Source: Romboutsia timonensis (GTDB lineage Bacteria > Bacillota > Clostridia > Peptostreptococcales > Peptostreptococcaceae). Taken from it: a stretch of DNA of 44,794 nucleotides. Below, piece after piece: positions 16,700 to 25,055 of the stretch. The DNA is taken from NCBI RefSeq assembly GCF_900106845.1, contig NZ_LT629850.1, positions 1,625,221-1,670,014 on the forward strand, read 5' to 3'. Position 1 is the stretch's first letter. Every line of letters starts with the position of its first letter. The position numbers were made by a program, and so were the translations under genes. Below the pieces are notes generated by a model. It did no database searches and had not been told where the DNA came from. It saw nothing but the letters and a program-made list of their open reading frames with translations.

Positions 16700-16727
16700 A
16701 GGGTGTCGGTTTTTCCGACACCTTTAT
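16700..16727. terminator. Intrinsic terminator of the cyclophilin gene
   Basis: Stem GGTGTCGG/CCGACACC with a T-rich loop followed by TTTATT. It is G+C-rich compared with the surroundings, and also faces the minus-strand gene ending at 16735. Confidence 0.85.
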
Positions 16728-16734
16728 TCTTATA

Positions 16735-17046
16735 TTATTTAAATATATCATATATTAACGTGTTAAAAAATGATGTTTCACTATATCCTAATTGAGGATT
16801 AATTGTATTCATTCTAAAGTTAATATATAACTCTTTATAGCTAAACTCTTTAGTTCTTGTTTTATCAGAAAAGATAACAGATTCATCATAAAACGTAGCA
16901 TGTATTATATGATTGGTATGTCGTACATATGACTTACTAGATATTGATTTAAAGCCATGTCTTCCTAATGTAAATTCTAGTTTCATTCTAAACTTATTCA
17001 TGTCTGCCTCACTTATATTATCAGTTAAATAATACTTATCATCCAC
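16735..17046 (-). CDS. Hypothetical protein, 103 residues
   Basis: A short soluble protein without signal peptide or membrane segment. It reads as an alpha/beta mixture: an N-terminal helix (ISEADMNKFRMKLEFTLGRHGF), then beta-like stretches (IIHATFYDESVIFSD) and a C-terminal helix (ETSFFNTLIYDIFK). The ribosome-binding site GGAGAG lies about 10 nt before the ATG. Codon use is like that of neighbours. I do not recognise a family. It is followed by the bidirectional terminator and preceded by a 413-nt gap. Confidence 0.55.
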   Translation of the reverse strand: MDDKYYLTDNISEADMNKFRMKLEFTLGRHGFKSISSKSYVRHTNHIIHATFYDESVIFSDKTRTKEFSYKELYINFRMNTINPQLGYSETSFFNTLIYDIFK

Positions 17047-17459
17047 AACACCACTCTCCTATTATTTCTAATAAAATATAACTCTTATCTAGATTATTAA
17101 CAGTTATTAATACATATACATTCAGTTAATTAACTTACATGAGAATAACATCTATCATCTAATTCTAATTAAGTTATTCTTTTGTCCTGTAATGTACTAT
17201 ATATTTTATTATTATTCATAATACATATTATTATATAAATTTAATTAAATCATTGTGTTAATTAATTTTTAATAAAAAATAAAAAGATTAATATTTGGTT
17301 AAAATTTGCAAACACTAATATTTATAAATAGTTATTTTTTATAAAACAACTTACTTTATTTTATTAATCTAATCATCTATTGAAAGTACTCTGTCTAAGT
17401 AATACAACTTATATTAACTTCTTAAAAGGTTTTCATATTCATTTTTAATTTAACAATTA
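17047..17459. other. AT-rich intergenic gap with no recognised feature
   Basis: About 15% G+C, with scattered homopolymer tracts. I found no open frame with a ribosome-binding site, no convincing hairpin terminator and no repeat shared with the rest of the window. It should hold the promoter of the 103-residue gene and the 3' end of the serine hydrolase transcript. Confidence 0.4.
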
Positions 17460-18224
17460 TTATTTTTCACTTTCTTCATATATAAATCTAGATATTTTTC
17501 TTATAATATCTTCAAATTCTTGAATATTAGTTTCATTAGATGCAAACCCTATTATAAATGGATTTTTTGAATAAACAATACCTATATCATGAGTAATTCC
17601 ATCAGCTTCACCTGTTTTATGAAGTATAGTTACATCTTCTGGTATATAATATGGTATTTTATGATTTATTTGTTGTTCTTTCATAATAGTTTTAATTTCT
17701 TTACTTACACTTTGCGATATAAGTGTTTCATTATGTATAGATTCTAGTATTATAGCCATATCAGATAAAGAAAAGTAATTTTCATTCCCCAACTTTTTAC
17801 TTTCCATATCATACATTTTTCTACTTAATATAGTATTTTTTAATCCTAAATTTTTTATAGTTTTGTTAATTTCATCAATGCCTAATCTATCTATTAATAC
17901 GTTGGTTGCTGTATTGTCACTTAATATAATCATTAAATTACACAAATCCCTTATAGTAACTTCGATTCCATCATGCATATATGTAAGTGCTCCACAACTT
18001 GGTACTTTCATATACTTAGTTATAGCTATTTTTTCTAAATCACTTATGTCTTTAGACTCTAATCTTCTTAGAGCTTCAATTAAAATAGGTAATTTTACTA
18101 TGCTTGCTGCCATAAACTTAACATCTTCATTATATTTTATTTCATTTTGAGTATTTAAGTCTTTATAGTAAAAACCTATTTTTCCACTACACCCTTCTAG
18201 TAGCTTTATTATTTTCTCTTGCAA
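17460..18224 (-). CDS. Class A beta-lactamase-like serine hydrolase, no signal peptide
   Basis: Serine hydrolase of 254 residues in the class A beta-lactamase superfamily. The nucleophile motif is AASIVKL (SxxK at residues 41-44), the SDN motif is LSDNTATN (about 103-110), and KTG is HKTGEADGITHDIG (about 206-219). The omega-loop stretch MESKKLGNENYFSLSDM lacks a clear ExxLN, so hydrolysis of beta-lactams is doubtful. No N-terminal signal peptide is seen, unlike secreted beta-lactamases. The start is TTG at 18224, with GAGGGTG 6 nt upstream. It may act on an intracellular substrate, or be exported in an unusual way. Confidence 0.85.
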   Translation of the reverse strand: MQEKIIKLLEGCSGKIGFYYKDLNTQNEIKYNEDVKFMAASIVKLPILIEALRRLESKDISDLEKIAITKYMKVPSCGALTYMHDGIEVTIRDLCNLMIILSDNTATNVLIDRLGIDEINKTIKNLGLKNTILSRKMYDMESKKLGNENYFSLSDMAIILESIHNETLISQSVSKEIKTIMKEQQINHKIPYYIPEDVTILHKTGEADGITHDIGIVYSKNPFIIGFASNETNIQEFEDIIRKISRFIYEESEK

Positions 18225-18290
18225 AATTTACACCCTCTTTTTATATTATATTTAATATAATAGCAAATAATTAAACATAATACGTATAAC

Positions 18291-18345
18291 TTAATAATAA
18301 AAAAAATTACATCCGTTGTTTAAATATGTAATTTTTTATTATTAA
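18291..18345 (-). terminator. Terminator of the adenosine deaminase gene
   Basis: A long A/T-rich stem (AATAATAAAAAATTACAT and its complement) around a loop containing AACAACGG. On the minus strand the second arm ends in a long T run. It lies about 60 nt downstream of the add stop. Confidence 0.75.
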
Positions 18346-18407
18346 ATTATATAATTATACCCAAAATTTATATTAAAATCTTATTTTTCTAATTATTCTA
18401 TTAAACT

Positions 18408-19397
18408 CTATATTAATCTTCTTAACCATTCCTTTGTACACTCATCAGCAAATGTAGCATTTACAGTATTTAAGTATATATCTATATACTCATCTTTATC
18501 TATATTAAATTTATCAGATATAAGTTTTATTTCATTGCTTAAATCTATATTTGAAACAGTTCTATTATCAGTGTTTATACTTACATTTATTCCATTTTTA
18601 TAAAAATCATATAATGGATATTTTCTAAAATCTTCAACTGCCTTAGTTTGAATATTACTAGTTGGGCACATTTCTAAAACAACTTTAGTTTCTTTCACTA
18701 ATTCATAAGCCTCTTTCATATCTTTTATTCGAACACCATGACCTATTCTTTGTGCTTTAGCTATATTTATAGCATCTATAACATTTTGACTACTTGCAGC
18801 TTCTCCTGCATGTATTGTTATATTATATCCATAGCTTCTTGCAAGTTCTATTGCTTTTTTATATTTTTTAACAAATCCTTCTTCTTCAGGCCCTGCTAAA
18901 TCTATTGCTACTACACCTTTATTTAAAAATTTTTTCCCCTCTTCAACAACTAGTATAGCATCATCTTCACTCATAGTTCTCATACAGCATAGTATTATAT
19001 TCCCTTTTATATCATATATTTTTTCTGCTTCATTGATTCCATCTATTGCACTTTGTATAACTTCTTCTATACTTAATCCTCCATTTAAATGTAATAACGG
19101 AGCAAATCTAACTTCTATATATTTTATATTTTCTTTTTGTGCATCTTCTAAAAGTTCAAATGTAACTCTTTTTATATTTTCTCTACTTTGTATAACCTTA
19201 TTGGCTAAATCAAATCTTTTTAAATATTCATTTAAAGATGTACAATCATTAGGTACTTGAACCAATTTTTCAACATCACATTTTTCATATGACTCTAATT
19301 TTATATTTTCTTTTTTAGCTATATCTATAATAGTATCCACTCTAACACTTCCATCTAAATGACAATGTAATTCTATTTTTGGTAACTTATTTATCAT
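18408..19397 (-). CDS. add: Adenosine deaminase
   Basis: Cytoplasmic zinc enzyme of 329 residues, converting adenosine to inosine in purine salvage. Metal and catalytic motifs are complete: HxH in LHCHLDGS (residues 11-13), TIHAGEA (zinc His and catalytic Glu region, about 195-201), RIGHGVRI (about 217-224), and NTDN with the zinc Asp (about 275-278). The length matches the family. GGGGGAT is about 6 nt before the ATG. It is monocistronic, with an adenine-type riboswitch in its leader (19452-19570), which fits a role in disposing of excess adenine nucleosides. Confidence 0.95.
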   Translation of the reverse strand: MINKLPKIELHCHLDGSVRVDTIIDIAKKENIKLESYEKCDVEKLVQVPNDCTSLNEYLKRFDLANKVIQSRENIKRVTFELLEDAQKENIKYIEVRFAPLLHLNGGLSIEEVIQSAIDGINEAEKIYDIKGNIILCCMRTMSEDDAILVVEEGKKFLNKGVVAIDLAGPEEEGFVKKYKKAIELARSYGYNITIHAGEAASSQNVIDAINIAKAQRIGHGVRIKDMKEAYELVKETKVVLEMCPTSNIQTKAVEDFRKYPLYDFYKNGINVSINTDNRTVSNIDLSNEIKLISDKFNIDKDEYIDIYLNTVNATFADECTKEWLRRLI

Positions 19398-19451
19398 GTT
19401 TATCCCCCTAATCTTATTTATATATATTATTATTATTTCATTTTTTTGTAT

Positions 19452-19570
19452 AAAAAAATTCTTAATTACAAAGAAAAGCTATATTATAAATACAACTTTT
19501 CTTCGTAATCAAGAATTATAGGTTCTTGGTAGAAACTCCCAAACCTTATTATTGGGATTATACGAAATAT
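19452..19570 (-). promoter_or_regulatory. Adenine-type purine riboswitch with terminator, upstream of add
   Basis: Read on the minus strand, the aptamer runs from about 19567 to 19501. P1 is TTCGTA/TACGAA, then come TAATCCC, the P2 and P3 hairpins with conserved GGTTTGGGAG and TTTCTACCAAGAA, and the J3/1 segment GATTAC. The specificity base is U, as in adenine (not guanine) aptamers. The 3' half of the aptamer (CTTGATTACGAAGAAAAG) can instead pair with CTTTTCTTTGTAATTAAG downstream to make a terminator of about 20 bp ending in seven T residues (19452-19458). Ligand binding should block the terminator, giving an ON switch like B. subtilis pbuE. Confidence 0.9.
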
Positions 19571-19582
19571 TTATTTCTATAT

Positions 19583-19611
19583 ATTCTATTAGCATTTATA
19601 ATTATTGTCAA
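19583..19611 (-). promoter_or_regulatory. Sigma-A promoter of the add leader
   Basis: TTGACA (19606-19611) and TAGAAT (19583-19588) are separated by exactly 17 nt on the minus strand. Transcription would begin about 7 nt later, right at the 5' end of the riboswitch aptamer. Confidence 0.8.
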
Positions 19612-19681
19612 TTATTTTTATAAAAATTAACTTCACTCAAAGGATGTGGGAGCAAAATATTTCCTTAATATATAAAAGTAA

Positions 19682-19709
19682 ATCCCCCGTCGTATTTTCC
19701 GACAGGGTA
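19682..19709 (-). terminator. Likely terminator of the TetR-family gene
   Basis: CCCCGTCG and CGACAGGG form a G+C-rich stem with one bulged base around TATTTTC. It lies about 105 nt downstream of the TetR gene stop. The T run after it on the minus strand is interrupted, so termination strength is uncertain. Confidence 0.5.
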
Positions 19710-19814
19710 TATTTTATTAGTTTTAACTATATTTTTACATTCTATCATAAGTTACATAAAATATAACCTAATAATATATATAAATTTTTTCTAAAGACCT
19801 TTATAATTATTCGT

Positions 19815-20375
19815 CTATTTTTTTATTATATCCATAATAGAGTGTGACACCATATAAGTATATGCTTCAAACATGTCTATTCCACTATATTCACAGCCTT
19901 TATCTACCCACAATTCGATAAATGATATCAATCCATTAGTATAATACCTTGCCATATTTTCTTTAGTTAAAACATTAGAATAATATAGTTCATTTAATTC
20001 ATGCTTATCTATAATTCTTATAAATATGTTATATATTTTATAACCTAATATTTCTTTAAAAGAATTTTGTCCTTCTACTTTAAATGCTTTTTTTATAAAC
20101 TCCCTATTTTTTTCTAATCTTATAAATATTATTTTTAAGGATTCATATTCCATATCACTATCTACCATCTCATATATATTTTTCATTATATCTTCGTCTA
20201 CTATATATTCTAGTACTTCATACTTATCTTTAAAGTGATGATAAAATGTTGGTCTAATAACTTTACTCTTATCAGTAATCATCTTAATGGTTATATTTTT
20301 AAAAGGTATATCTAATATAAGTTCTTTAAAGCTATTAGCTAGCAGATTTTTGGTTATTTCTTTTTTACTTTCCAT
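19815..20375 (-). CDS. TetR-family transcriptional regulator (DhaS-like)
   Basis: DNA-binding repressor of 186 residues. The N-terminal helix-turn-helix (about residues 5-50) reads TKNLLANSFKELIL..PFKNITIKMITDKSKVIRPTFYHHFKDKYEVLEYIV. The RPTFYHHFKDKYELL-type recognition helix is like the DhaS subgroup. The C-terminal ligand domain is all-helical and unassigned. A GTG at 20387 also opens the frame but lacks a ribosome-binding site, so the ATG at 20375 (weak AGTGAG 7 nt upstream) is preferred. It lies downstream of the flippase/radical SAM pair on the same strand with its own 137-nt upstream gap, and could regulate those genes or itself. Confidence 0.85.
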   Translation of the reverse strand: MESKKEITKNLLANSFKELILDIPFKNITIKMITDKSKVIRPTFYHHFKDKYEVLEYIVDEDIMKNIYEMVDSDMEYESLKIIFIRLEKNREFIKKAFKVEGQNSFKEILGYKIYNIFIRIIDKHELNELYYSNVLTKENMARYYTNGLISFIELWVDKGCEYSGIDMFEAYTYMVSHSIMDIIKK

Positions 20376-20397
20376 ACATCTACTCACTTTCTAAAAG

Positions 20398-20409
20398 TAT
20401 TCTAGAATA
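20398..20409. promoter_or_regulatory. Candidate TetR autoregulatory operator
   Basis: TATTCTAGAATA is a perfect 12-bp palindrome 22 nt before the TetR start codon. A second inverted repeat (ATCTAATTTTT..AAAAATTAGAT, about 20440-20471) lies further upstream. Either could be the operator; assignment is by position only. Confidence 0.4.
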
Positions 20410-20512
20410 AATATATGAATAGGTTTTGTCTATATTGATATCTAATTTTTTCTATATATAAAAATTAGATTAAATGCTTTTTTGTAAAAATATTTATCTA
20501 AGTACAAATAAT

Positions 20513-21538
20513 CTATAATTCTTTATTTTTATAAAAAATAGATCTTTTAACTTTCCTTAGAATTACATATAATCCTCCTACTAAAAAAGGTACTATAAAG
20601 CTTGAAAATCTGTATATAAGCATACTAGATACAGATTTTATACTGTTTGCTATAACTGAAAATAATAATGTATAAACAAACTCAACAGATGCAATTCCTG
20701 CTGGTGCTGGTATACTTCCTGCTAAAATCATTGCTAGTGAAGTTACAGTCAGTGCATCTATTATGCCTATATTTATATTCATTTCTCTTAATGCTATATA
20801 TGAGCTTAAATATATAAGTAAAAATTTAACTAGGTTCATTAAAATTTCTATTACTATTATCATCTTATTTTTTAATAATACTATTGAGCTTTTTTTTATT
20901 CTCAATATTTCTGCTTCAATATAATTTATTTTCTCTTTGTATTTACTATTTATTTTTAGCTTATTACTAATGTATCTAATTATTAGTAGTAAAAATTTAT
21001 GAAATTTATTTGATAAACATATAGATACTAAAAAAAATAATATTAATGTAGTGATTATATAAACAAACTTAATTATTCCTAAGTAATCGTAGAAATTTAT
21101 TTTTATAAAATTATAATTTATAATTATACATATAATACTAAATAGTGCTATTGATAACCTATGAAATACATAATTAAGTGTACTAACACCAACTCCTTGT
21201 GATGGTAATATCCCTTTTTGTTGTAAATAATAAACAGAAGCGACGTAAGAGCCGCTTCCAAATGTTGCAGTTTTATAAAAACTAGTATAAAAAGAGCATC
21301 CTATCCCGTTTAAAATAGTAAATTTTCTACTAAATTGTTTTGCTAAAAGTGAAATGTTAAAACCTTCTACAAAACTATATCCTATAGATAAAATTAAAAT
21401 ACTTATGCATCCTTTTAAACTTAATTTCTTTAATTGTATATATATATCTACCATATAATTTTGAAATATATAAACTATAGCTGATACAATTATTATTAGA
21501 AATATAAATTTAAGTCTGTTATTCTGTTTATTTTTCAA
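20513..21538 (-). CDS. Flippase-like (YbhN/MprF-N, UPF0104) membrane protein
   Basis: A 341-residue polytopic membrane protein with about eight hydrophobic segments. It matches the lysylphosphatidylglycerol-synthase transmembrane family (flippase-like domain, as in MprF and AglD). Seen motifs include ILSIGYSFVEGFNISLLAKQF near residue 50, GIGCSFYTSFYKTATFGSG (about 78-96) and GSIPAPAGIASVEFVYTLLF near 275, the conserved glycine/proline loop. There is no C-terminal synthase domain. The start is TTG at 21538, 5 nt after AAAGGAGGG. It follows the radical SAM gene by 18 nt, so they form an operon. It likely flips or transfers a lipid; the substrate is unknown. Confidence 0.8.
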   Translation of the reverse strand: MKNKQNNRLKFIFLIIIVSAIVYIFQNYMVDIYIQLKKLSLKGCISILILSIGYSFVEGFNISLLAKQFSRKFTILNGIGCSFYTSFYKTATFGSGSYVASVYYLQQKGILPSQGVGVSTLNYVFHRLSIALFSIICIIINYNFIKINFYDYLGIIKFVYIITTLILFFLVSICLSNKFHKFLLLIIRYISNKLKINSKYKEKINYIEAEILRIKKSSIVLLKNKMIIVIEILMNLVKFLLIYLSSYIALREMNINIGIIDALTVTSLAMILAGSIPAPAGIASVEFVYTLLFSVIANSIKSVSSMLIYRFSSFIVPFLVGGLYVILRKVKRSIFYKNKEL

Positions 21539-21556
21539 GGATACCCTCCTTTATAC

Positions 21557-22924
21557 TTATTTATCTTTTTTATTTTCCTCCCATAATTTATCTGCTACAT
21601 CAGCCCAATTATGAGCATATAATGTACATTTATCACATAAATGATCAACTTCTTCAAGAGACTGTAAATCAGTTGATTTTGCATTACATTTTTTTACCAT
21701 ATTTCTTAAATATTCTGGATTTTCAAGCATTGGGCAAGGTCTTAAATGATTATTATTAAATGGTTGGTTATCTCTATATGCCATAAATAATGGTTGTTTT
21801 AAGGCTTCTAGTAATGTTACTTCTTTTATATTTGCACTAGAATAATGTATAAACACACAAGGTTCTACATCTCCATTTGGGTTTATGTGTAAGTAGTTTC
21901 TTCCACCAGCTATACATCCACCTACATATTCACCATCATTTTGGAAGTCTATTGCAAATATAGGCTTTCCACCTTCAAGCCCACGTATTTCTCTTACTCT
22001 ATGATACATATATTCTCTTTGTTCTGGAGTTGGAAGTAAATCTATGGCTGCATCATTTCCAACTGGCATATAGTGGAAATACCATATGAATCGGCTTCCT
22101 TTTTCTATTAACATATCTAAAAAATCGTCACTAGTAACACTGTATACATTTTGACTTGTATAACATACTGATGTTCCAAATAATATACCATACTCTTTTA
22201 ATTTTTCCATGCCTGTCATAATCTTATCATATACGCCTTCTCCACGTCTTTCATCGTTAACTTCTTTGCTACCATCTATACTAACAGACATAGTAAAGTT
22301 TCCTACATCAACAACTCGTTTACAAAATTCATCATCAATTAAAGTCCCATTAGTAAATGCATGAAATTCACAATCATTATGTTTTTCACATAACTTTAGT
22401 AAATCATCTTTTCTAGTTAGTGGCTCTCCTCCTGTGTATAAGTAAAAATAAATTCCAAGCTCTTTTCCTTGTGTAATAATATTGTCTAACTCATCGTAAC
22501 TTAAGCTTAATTTATGTCCATACTCAGCTGCCCAACAACCTTTACATCTTAAATTACATGCACTAGTTGGGTCAATAAGTATTGCCCATGGTATATTACA
22601 CTCATGTACTTCTCTCATTTTACGTATTTTTTTAGTACTATAAAGACCTGCTTCAAATCCAAGATTAAGTGCTGCTGTTTTAATTATATTAGGATGAATC
22701 TCATCTAATGCCTTATTTAAGTATTTCATCCATTTTCCATCAGGATCTTGTATTAAACTTCTAGCACCTTCATATGATTCTTTTGGATAATTATCTCCCA
22801 TAAAACGTTCTGATAAATCTACTAATTTCATTAAGCTTTTCTCTCTATCTTTGTTTACATATTTTATAGTAGAATTTATTAAAGCGCTAAATGCAACTCT
22901 TGAAGCTTCATGTGTTAAACCCAT
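21557..22924 (-). CDS. Radical SAM protein with SPASM-like C-terminal Fe-S region
   Basis: Radical S-adenosylmethionine enzyme of 455 residues. After a ~110-residue helical N-terminal region comes CNLRCKGC (Cys123, Cys127, Cys130), ligands of the catalytic 4Fe-4S cluster. Downstream are the SAM-binding YTGGEPL motif, SVSIDG and a TIM-barrel body. The C-terminal ~120 residues hold many Cys (GGC..PNGDVEPC..RPCPM..KKC..LCDKC), which fits SPASM-type auxiliary clusters. GGGGGG lies 7 nt before the ATG. Such enzymes modify peptides or lipids. Co-transcription with a flippase-like protein favours an envelope lipid or glycolipid substrate, which is inference. No precursor peptide gene is evident. Confidence 0.85.
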   Translation of the reverse strand: MGLTHEASRVAFSALINSTIKYVNKDREKSLMKLVDLSERFMGDNYPKESYEGARSLIQDPDGKWMKYLNKALDEIHPNIIKTAALNLGFEAGLYSTKKIRKMREVHECNIPWAILIDPTSACNLRCKGCWAAEYGHKLSLSYDELDNIITQGKELGIYFYLYTGGEPLTRKDDLLKLCEKHNDCEFHAFTNGTLIDDEFCKRVVDVGNFTMSVSIDGSKEVNDERRGEGVYDKIMTGMEKLKEYGILFGTSVCYTSQNVYSVTSDDFLDMLIEKGSRFIWYFHYMPVGNDAAIDLLPTPEQREYMYHRVREIRGLEGGKPIFAIDFQNDGEYVGGCIAGGRNYLHINPNGDVEPCVFIHYSSANIKEVTLLEALKQPLFMAYRDNQPFNNNHLRPCPMLENPEYLRNMVKKCNAKSTDLQSLEEVDHLCDKCTLYAHNWADVADKLWEENKKDK

Positions 22925-22940
22925 AAAAAGTCCCCCCTAT

Positions 22941-23504
22941 CTAAAATCTAAAAATTGTATATATTCCACTCAGAATTAATATAGTACCTCCAACTAGATA
23001 AGATTTTACTTTATGTTCATAACCTATAAATTATCCTAAGTAAACTCCTAGTATTACAGATAATGTACTTATTGAAATTAAAATTGATGATATCATTAAT
23101 ATATTAGCTTTAAGTATTAAAAACCCAATACTAATAAAAAATACCTTTAAACTAAATAATAATGATGTTGATACTATGTCTTTATACATTGTACCTATAC
23201 CTGAAAGTCTTTCTTCTATAAATTCGTTATTAAAACCTTTTTTTAGTAAATTAATACCAATTACAATAAATATAATCCCTGCGAAACCTTTCCCTAATTC
23301 ATTAAGTTCATGTTTTAATATAGGAATATTTATAGCTAAGTTCCCAAGTATAATTGCTATAGATTGAAATATTACAAATATAATACCCATCTTCATTAGT
23401 TTATTTATATTTACTTTATTTATTATTGAGCCCTTACAAAGCATTACACTAAATATATCTAATGAAATAGCTATTGAAATTAGTATTACTTCTATTACTC
23501 TCAC
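22941..23504 (-). pseudogene. MntP-like manganese exporter gene broken by an in-frame stop
   Basis: The frame starts at GTG 23504 (GAGG 8 nt upstream) and encodes 157 residues of a six-helix membrane protein with the MntP motif ISLDIFSVMLCKG (Asp16). It then meets TAA at 23031-23033. The same frame continues for 29 more sense codons (FIGYEHKVKSYLVGGTILIL and onward) to TAG at 22941-22943. These read as the missing last helix of MntP, giving the family-typical total of 187 codons. The second MntP Asp region reads FSLKVFFISIGF, with Lys120 where many members have Asp. Either a recently decayed gene, a truncated active form, or a sequencing error at one base. Confidence 0.7.
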
Positions 23505-23607
23505 ACTTATGACCTCATTTCATAAAATCTCTGAGTAATGGCTTTTTAGTTGTATAATCTAATCTATGAATAAATAAAAAAAACTTACATATTCAATGCT
23601 TTTATTT

Positions 23608-23675
23608 TGTAAAAGCTATATATACAAATTTATAAATTTGTAATGTTTATAATACAAATTAACAAATTTGTATAG
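23608..23675. repeat. Long A/T-rich inverted repeat
   Basis: Left arm AGCTATATATACAAATTT.. and right arm ..AAATTTGTATAGCT pair over about 25 bp with a few mismatches, around a loop of ATGTTTATAA. It lies 105 nt upstream of the broken MntP-like gene, and contains four ACAAATTT/AAATTTGT half-sites, so it could be an operator array or a hairpin. Confidence 0.5.
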
Positions 23676-23747
23676 CTCTAATTTTTTCATAGATATTAAA
23701 TCTTTAGGCTATGTTAGCCCTCTTCGTGATAAATATGGCATAAAAAC

Positions 23748-23793
23748 AACCACACCTTAGACTTTTCAATACATTGAATTCTAAGATGTGGTT
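23748..23793. repeat. Stem-loop, possible terminator
   Basis: AACCACACCTTAGA pairs with TCTAAGATGTGGTT (one mismatch), and the interior TTCAAT/ATTGAA extends the stem. It could end transcripts of the lipoprotein gene about 370 nt upstream on the minus strand, but has no long T run. Confidence 0.45.
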
Positions 23794-24166
23794 ACTTCTA
23801 TAACTTACTATAAATTGTTCGTAATATATTAATAATACGGACTAAAAATAACAATATACGCATTTTAAATAGACGTTGTATATTGCCATTTTTATTAATA
23901 AAATTACCTTTACACCTCAAAAGTAAACCGTTATTTTTAGAATCCATTTATTTAATTTTAAGCTATTTAAAAGAAGATTCTAAAAGGCAAACTAATTATA
24001 TAACCAATATAGAAAAATAACTCTCGAAAGAAAAGGGAACTTGTCTGTTCAATGTTTTATATACAGAGTTTTGCGTAGGAGAGGCATATGATTCCATTCC
24101 AATAGTTTTTGCTTCTTTTACTTAAAGTATGTAATATATTAATAAAATGTAGTTATGATATATTTT

Positions 24167-25021
24167 CTATTTCAATATATTAAGTGTATCATTATTAAAA
24201 CTCTGTACTTCTCTTGGTGTATTTATATGATAAATAGAAGTTCTAAAAGTAATTTCTGTTACATATGGATTAAACTCAAAACTATAAGTTAGTCTAGTTG
24301 TATCTTGCTCAATAGTTAGGTTATCTACTATTATGCATTGGACTACGTTATTATAGTCAATAAATATACTAATAGTAGAGTCATTATAATCAAAAGTGTA
24401 AAGCTTTGTATCTACATTGTTAACTTCTCTTTCTTCTGAATATACAGATTCTTTATTTAAAATATTTTCTATATCATTTAAAGATAGTTTAGGATTATCT
24501 GTAAGTGATTTTACTAATTTTTTATATTCTGAAAGTGAATAACTATTAATTTCATTATCAACTAGATTTATGAATTCTTCTTGCTTTTTAAAATAAATCG
24601 ACGTATCCCTAACTCTTAAAGAGTTCGAATCTTTATAAGTTGATACGATTTCTTCAATATTTTTATTTGTTATGTATTGAATATATACATTAGAATTATC
24701 AGTTTTATTTTCATTTTCAACTGCTATTATGTTTTCCTTTTCAAAAAATATAGTTATGGCCCCTTCTTTATCTGAAAAACTATACGCAGAATAATTTTCT
24801 ATATTTTCAACATTAAGTTGTGGTATTTTACTTAAAGTTATGTCTTTATATTGTAAATTTTCAAATTTATTTTTTAATATATCAATGTTTAAATTATTAA
24901 TTTTATTAACATCTTCTGTTAAGTAATTGTATGCATCAGTCGTATTATAAATATTAGTTTTTGTGCATCCAGATAATAAAAATGTTGCTATTAGTAAAGA
25001 TATTATTGTTATATTTTTCAT
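24167..25021 (-). CDS. Hypothetical lipoprotein
   Basis: A secreted 284-residue protein. MKNITIISLLIATFLLSGC is a clear signal peptide with lipobox LLSGC (Cys19). The mature part is hydrophilic, rich in Asn, Ile, Glu and Thr, with predicted mixed alpha/beta content and no motif I recognise. AAGGAAGG lies 6 nt before the ATG. The IS30 element begins 35 nt upstream of the start codon, so the gene has probably lost its native promoter and may be silent or driven from the insertion sequence. No homologous neighbour is nearby. Confidence 0.7.
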   Translation of the reverse strand: MKNITIISLLIATFLLSGCTKTNIYNTTDAYNYLTEDVNKINNLNIDILKNKFENLQYKDITLSKIPQLNVENIENYSAYSFSDKEGAITIFFEKENIIAVENENKTDNSNVYIQYITNKNIEEIVSTYKDSNSLRVRDTSIYFKKQEEFINLVDNEINSYSLSEYKKLVKSLTDNPKLSLNDIENILNKESVYSEEREVNNVDTKLYTFDYNDSTISIFIDYNNVVQCIIVDNLTIEQDTTRLTYSFEFNPYVTEITFRTSIYHINTPREVQSFNNDTLNILK

Positions 25022-25055
25022 TACTTACCTTCTTTCTATAAAAATATATATAATA

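Larger units (their letters stand above)
23505..24166. other. 662-nt gap with several hairpins and possible decayed sequence
   Basis: No intact gene is supported. Large inverted repeats are present at 23608-23675, 23748-23793, about 23852-23886 (CAATATAC..GTATATTG) and about 23934-23987 (TTTTAGAATC..GATTCTAAAA). A 34-codon stop-bounded plus-strand frame (24021-24125) translates to a protein-like string containing NVLYTEFCVGEAYDSIPIVF without a start codon, suggesting a remnant. The region should also carry the MntP-like gene's promoter. Confidence 0.45.

Noticed and set aside
19596-19620. Fur box in the add promoter
   Set aside because: The sequence TAATTATTGTCAATTAT partly matches the Fur consensus, but it contains the TTGACA -35 element and the gene is not iron-related; the riboswitch explains its regulation.
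19620-19700. A second riboswitch between the add promoter and the TetR gene
   Set aside because: A G+C-rich stem (CCCCGTCG) and GGATGTGGGAG looked structured, but no known riboswitch core (GEMM, THF, preQ1, fluoride) could be matched, so it is treated as a terminator only.
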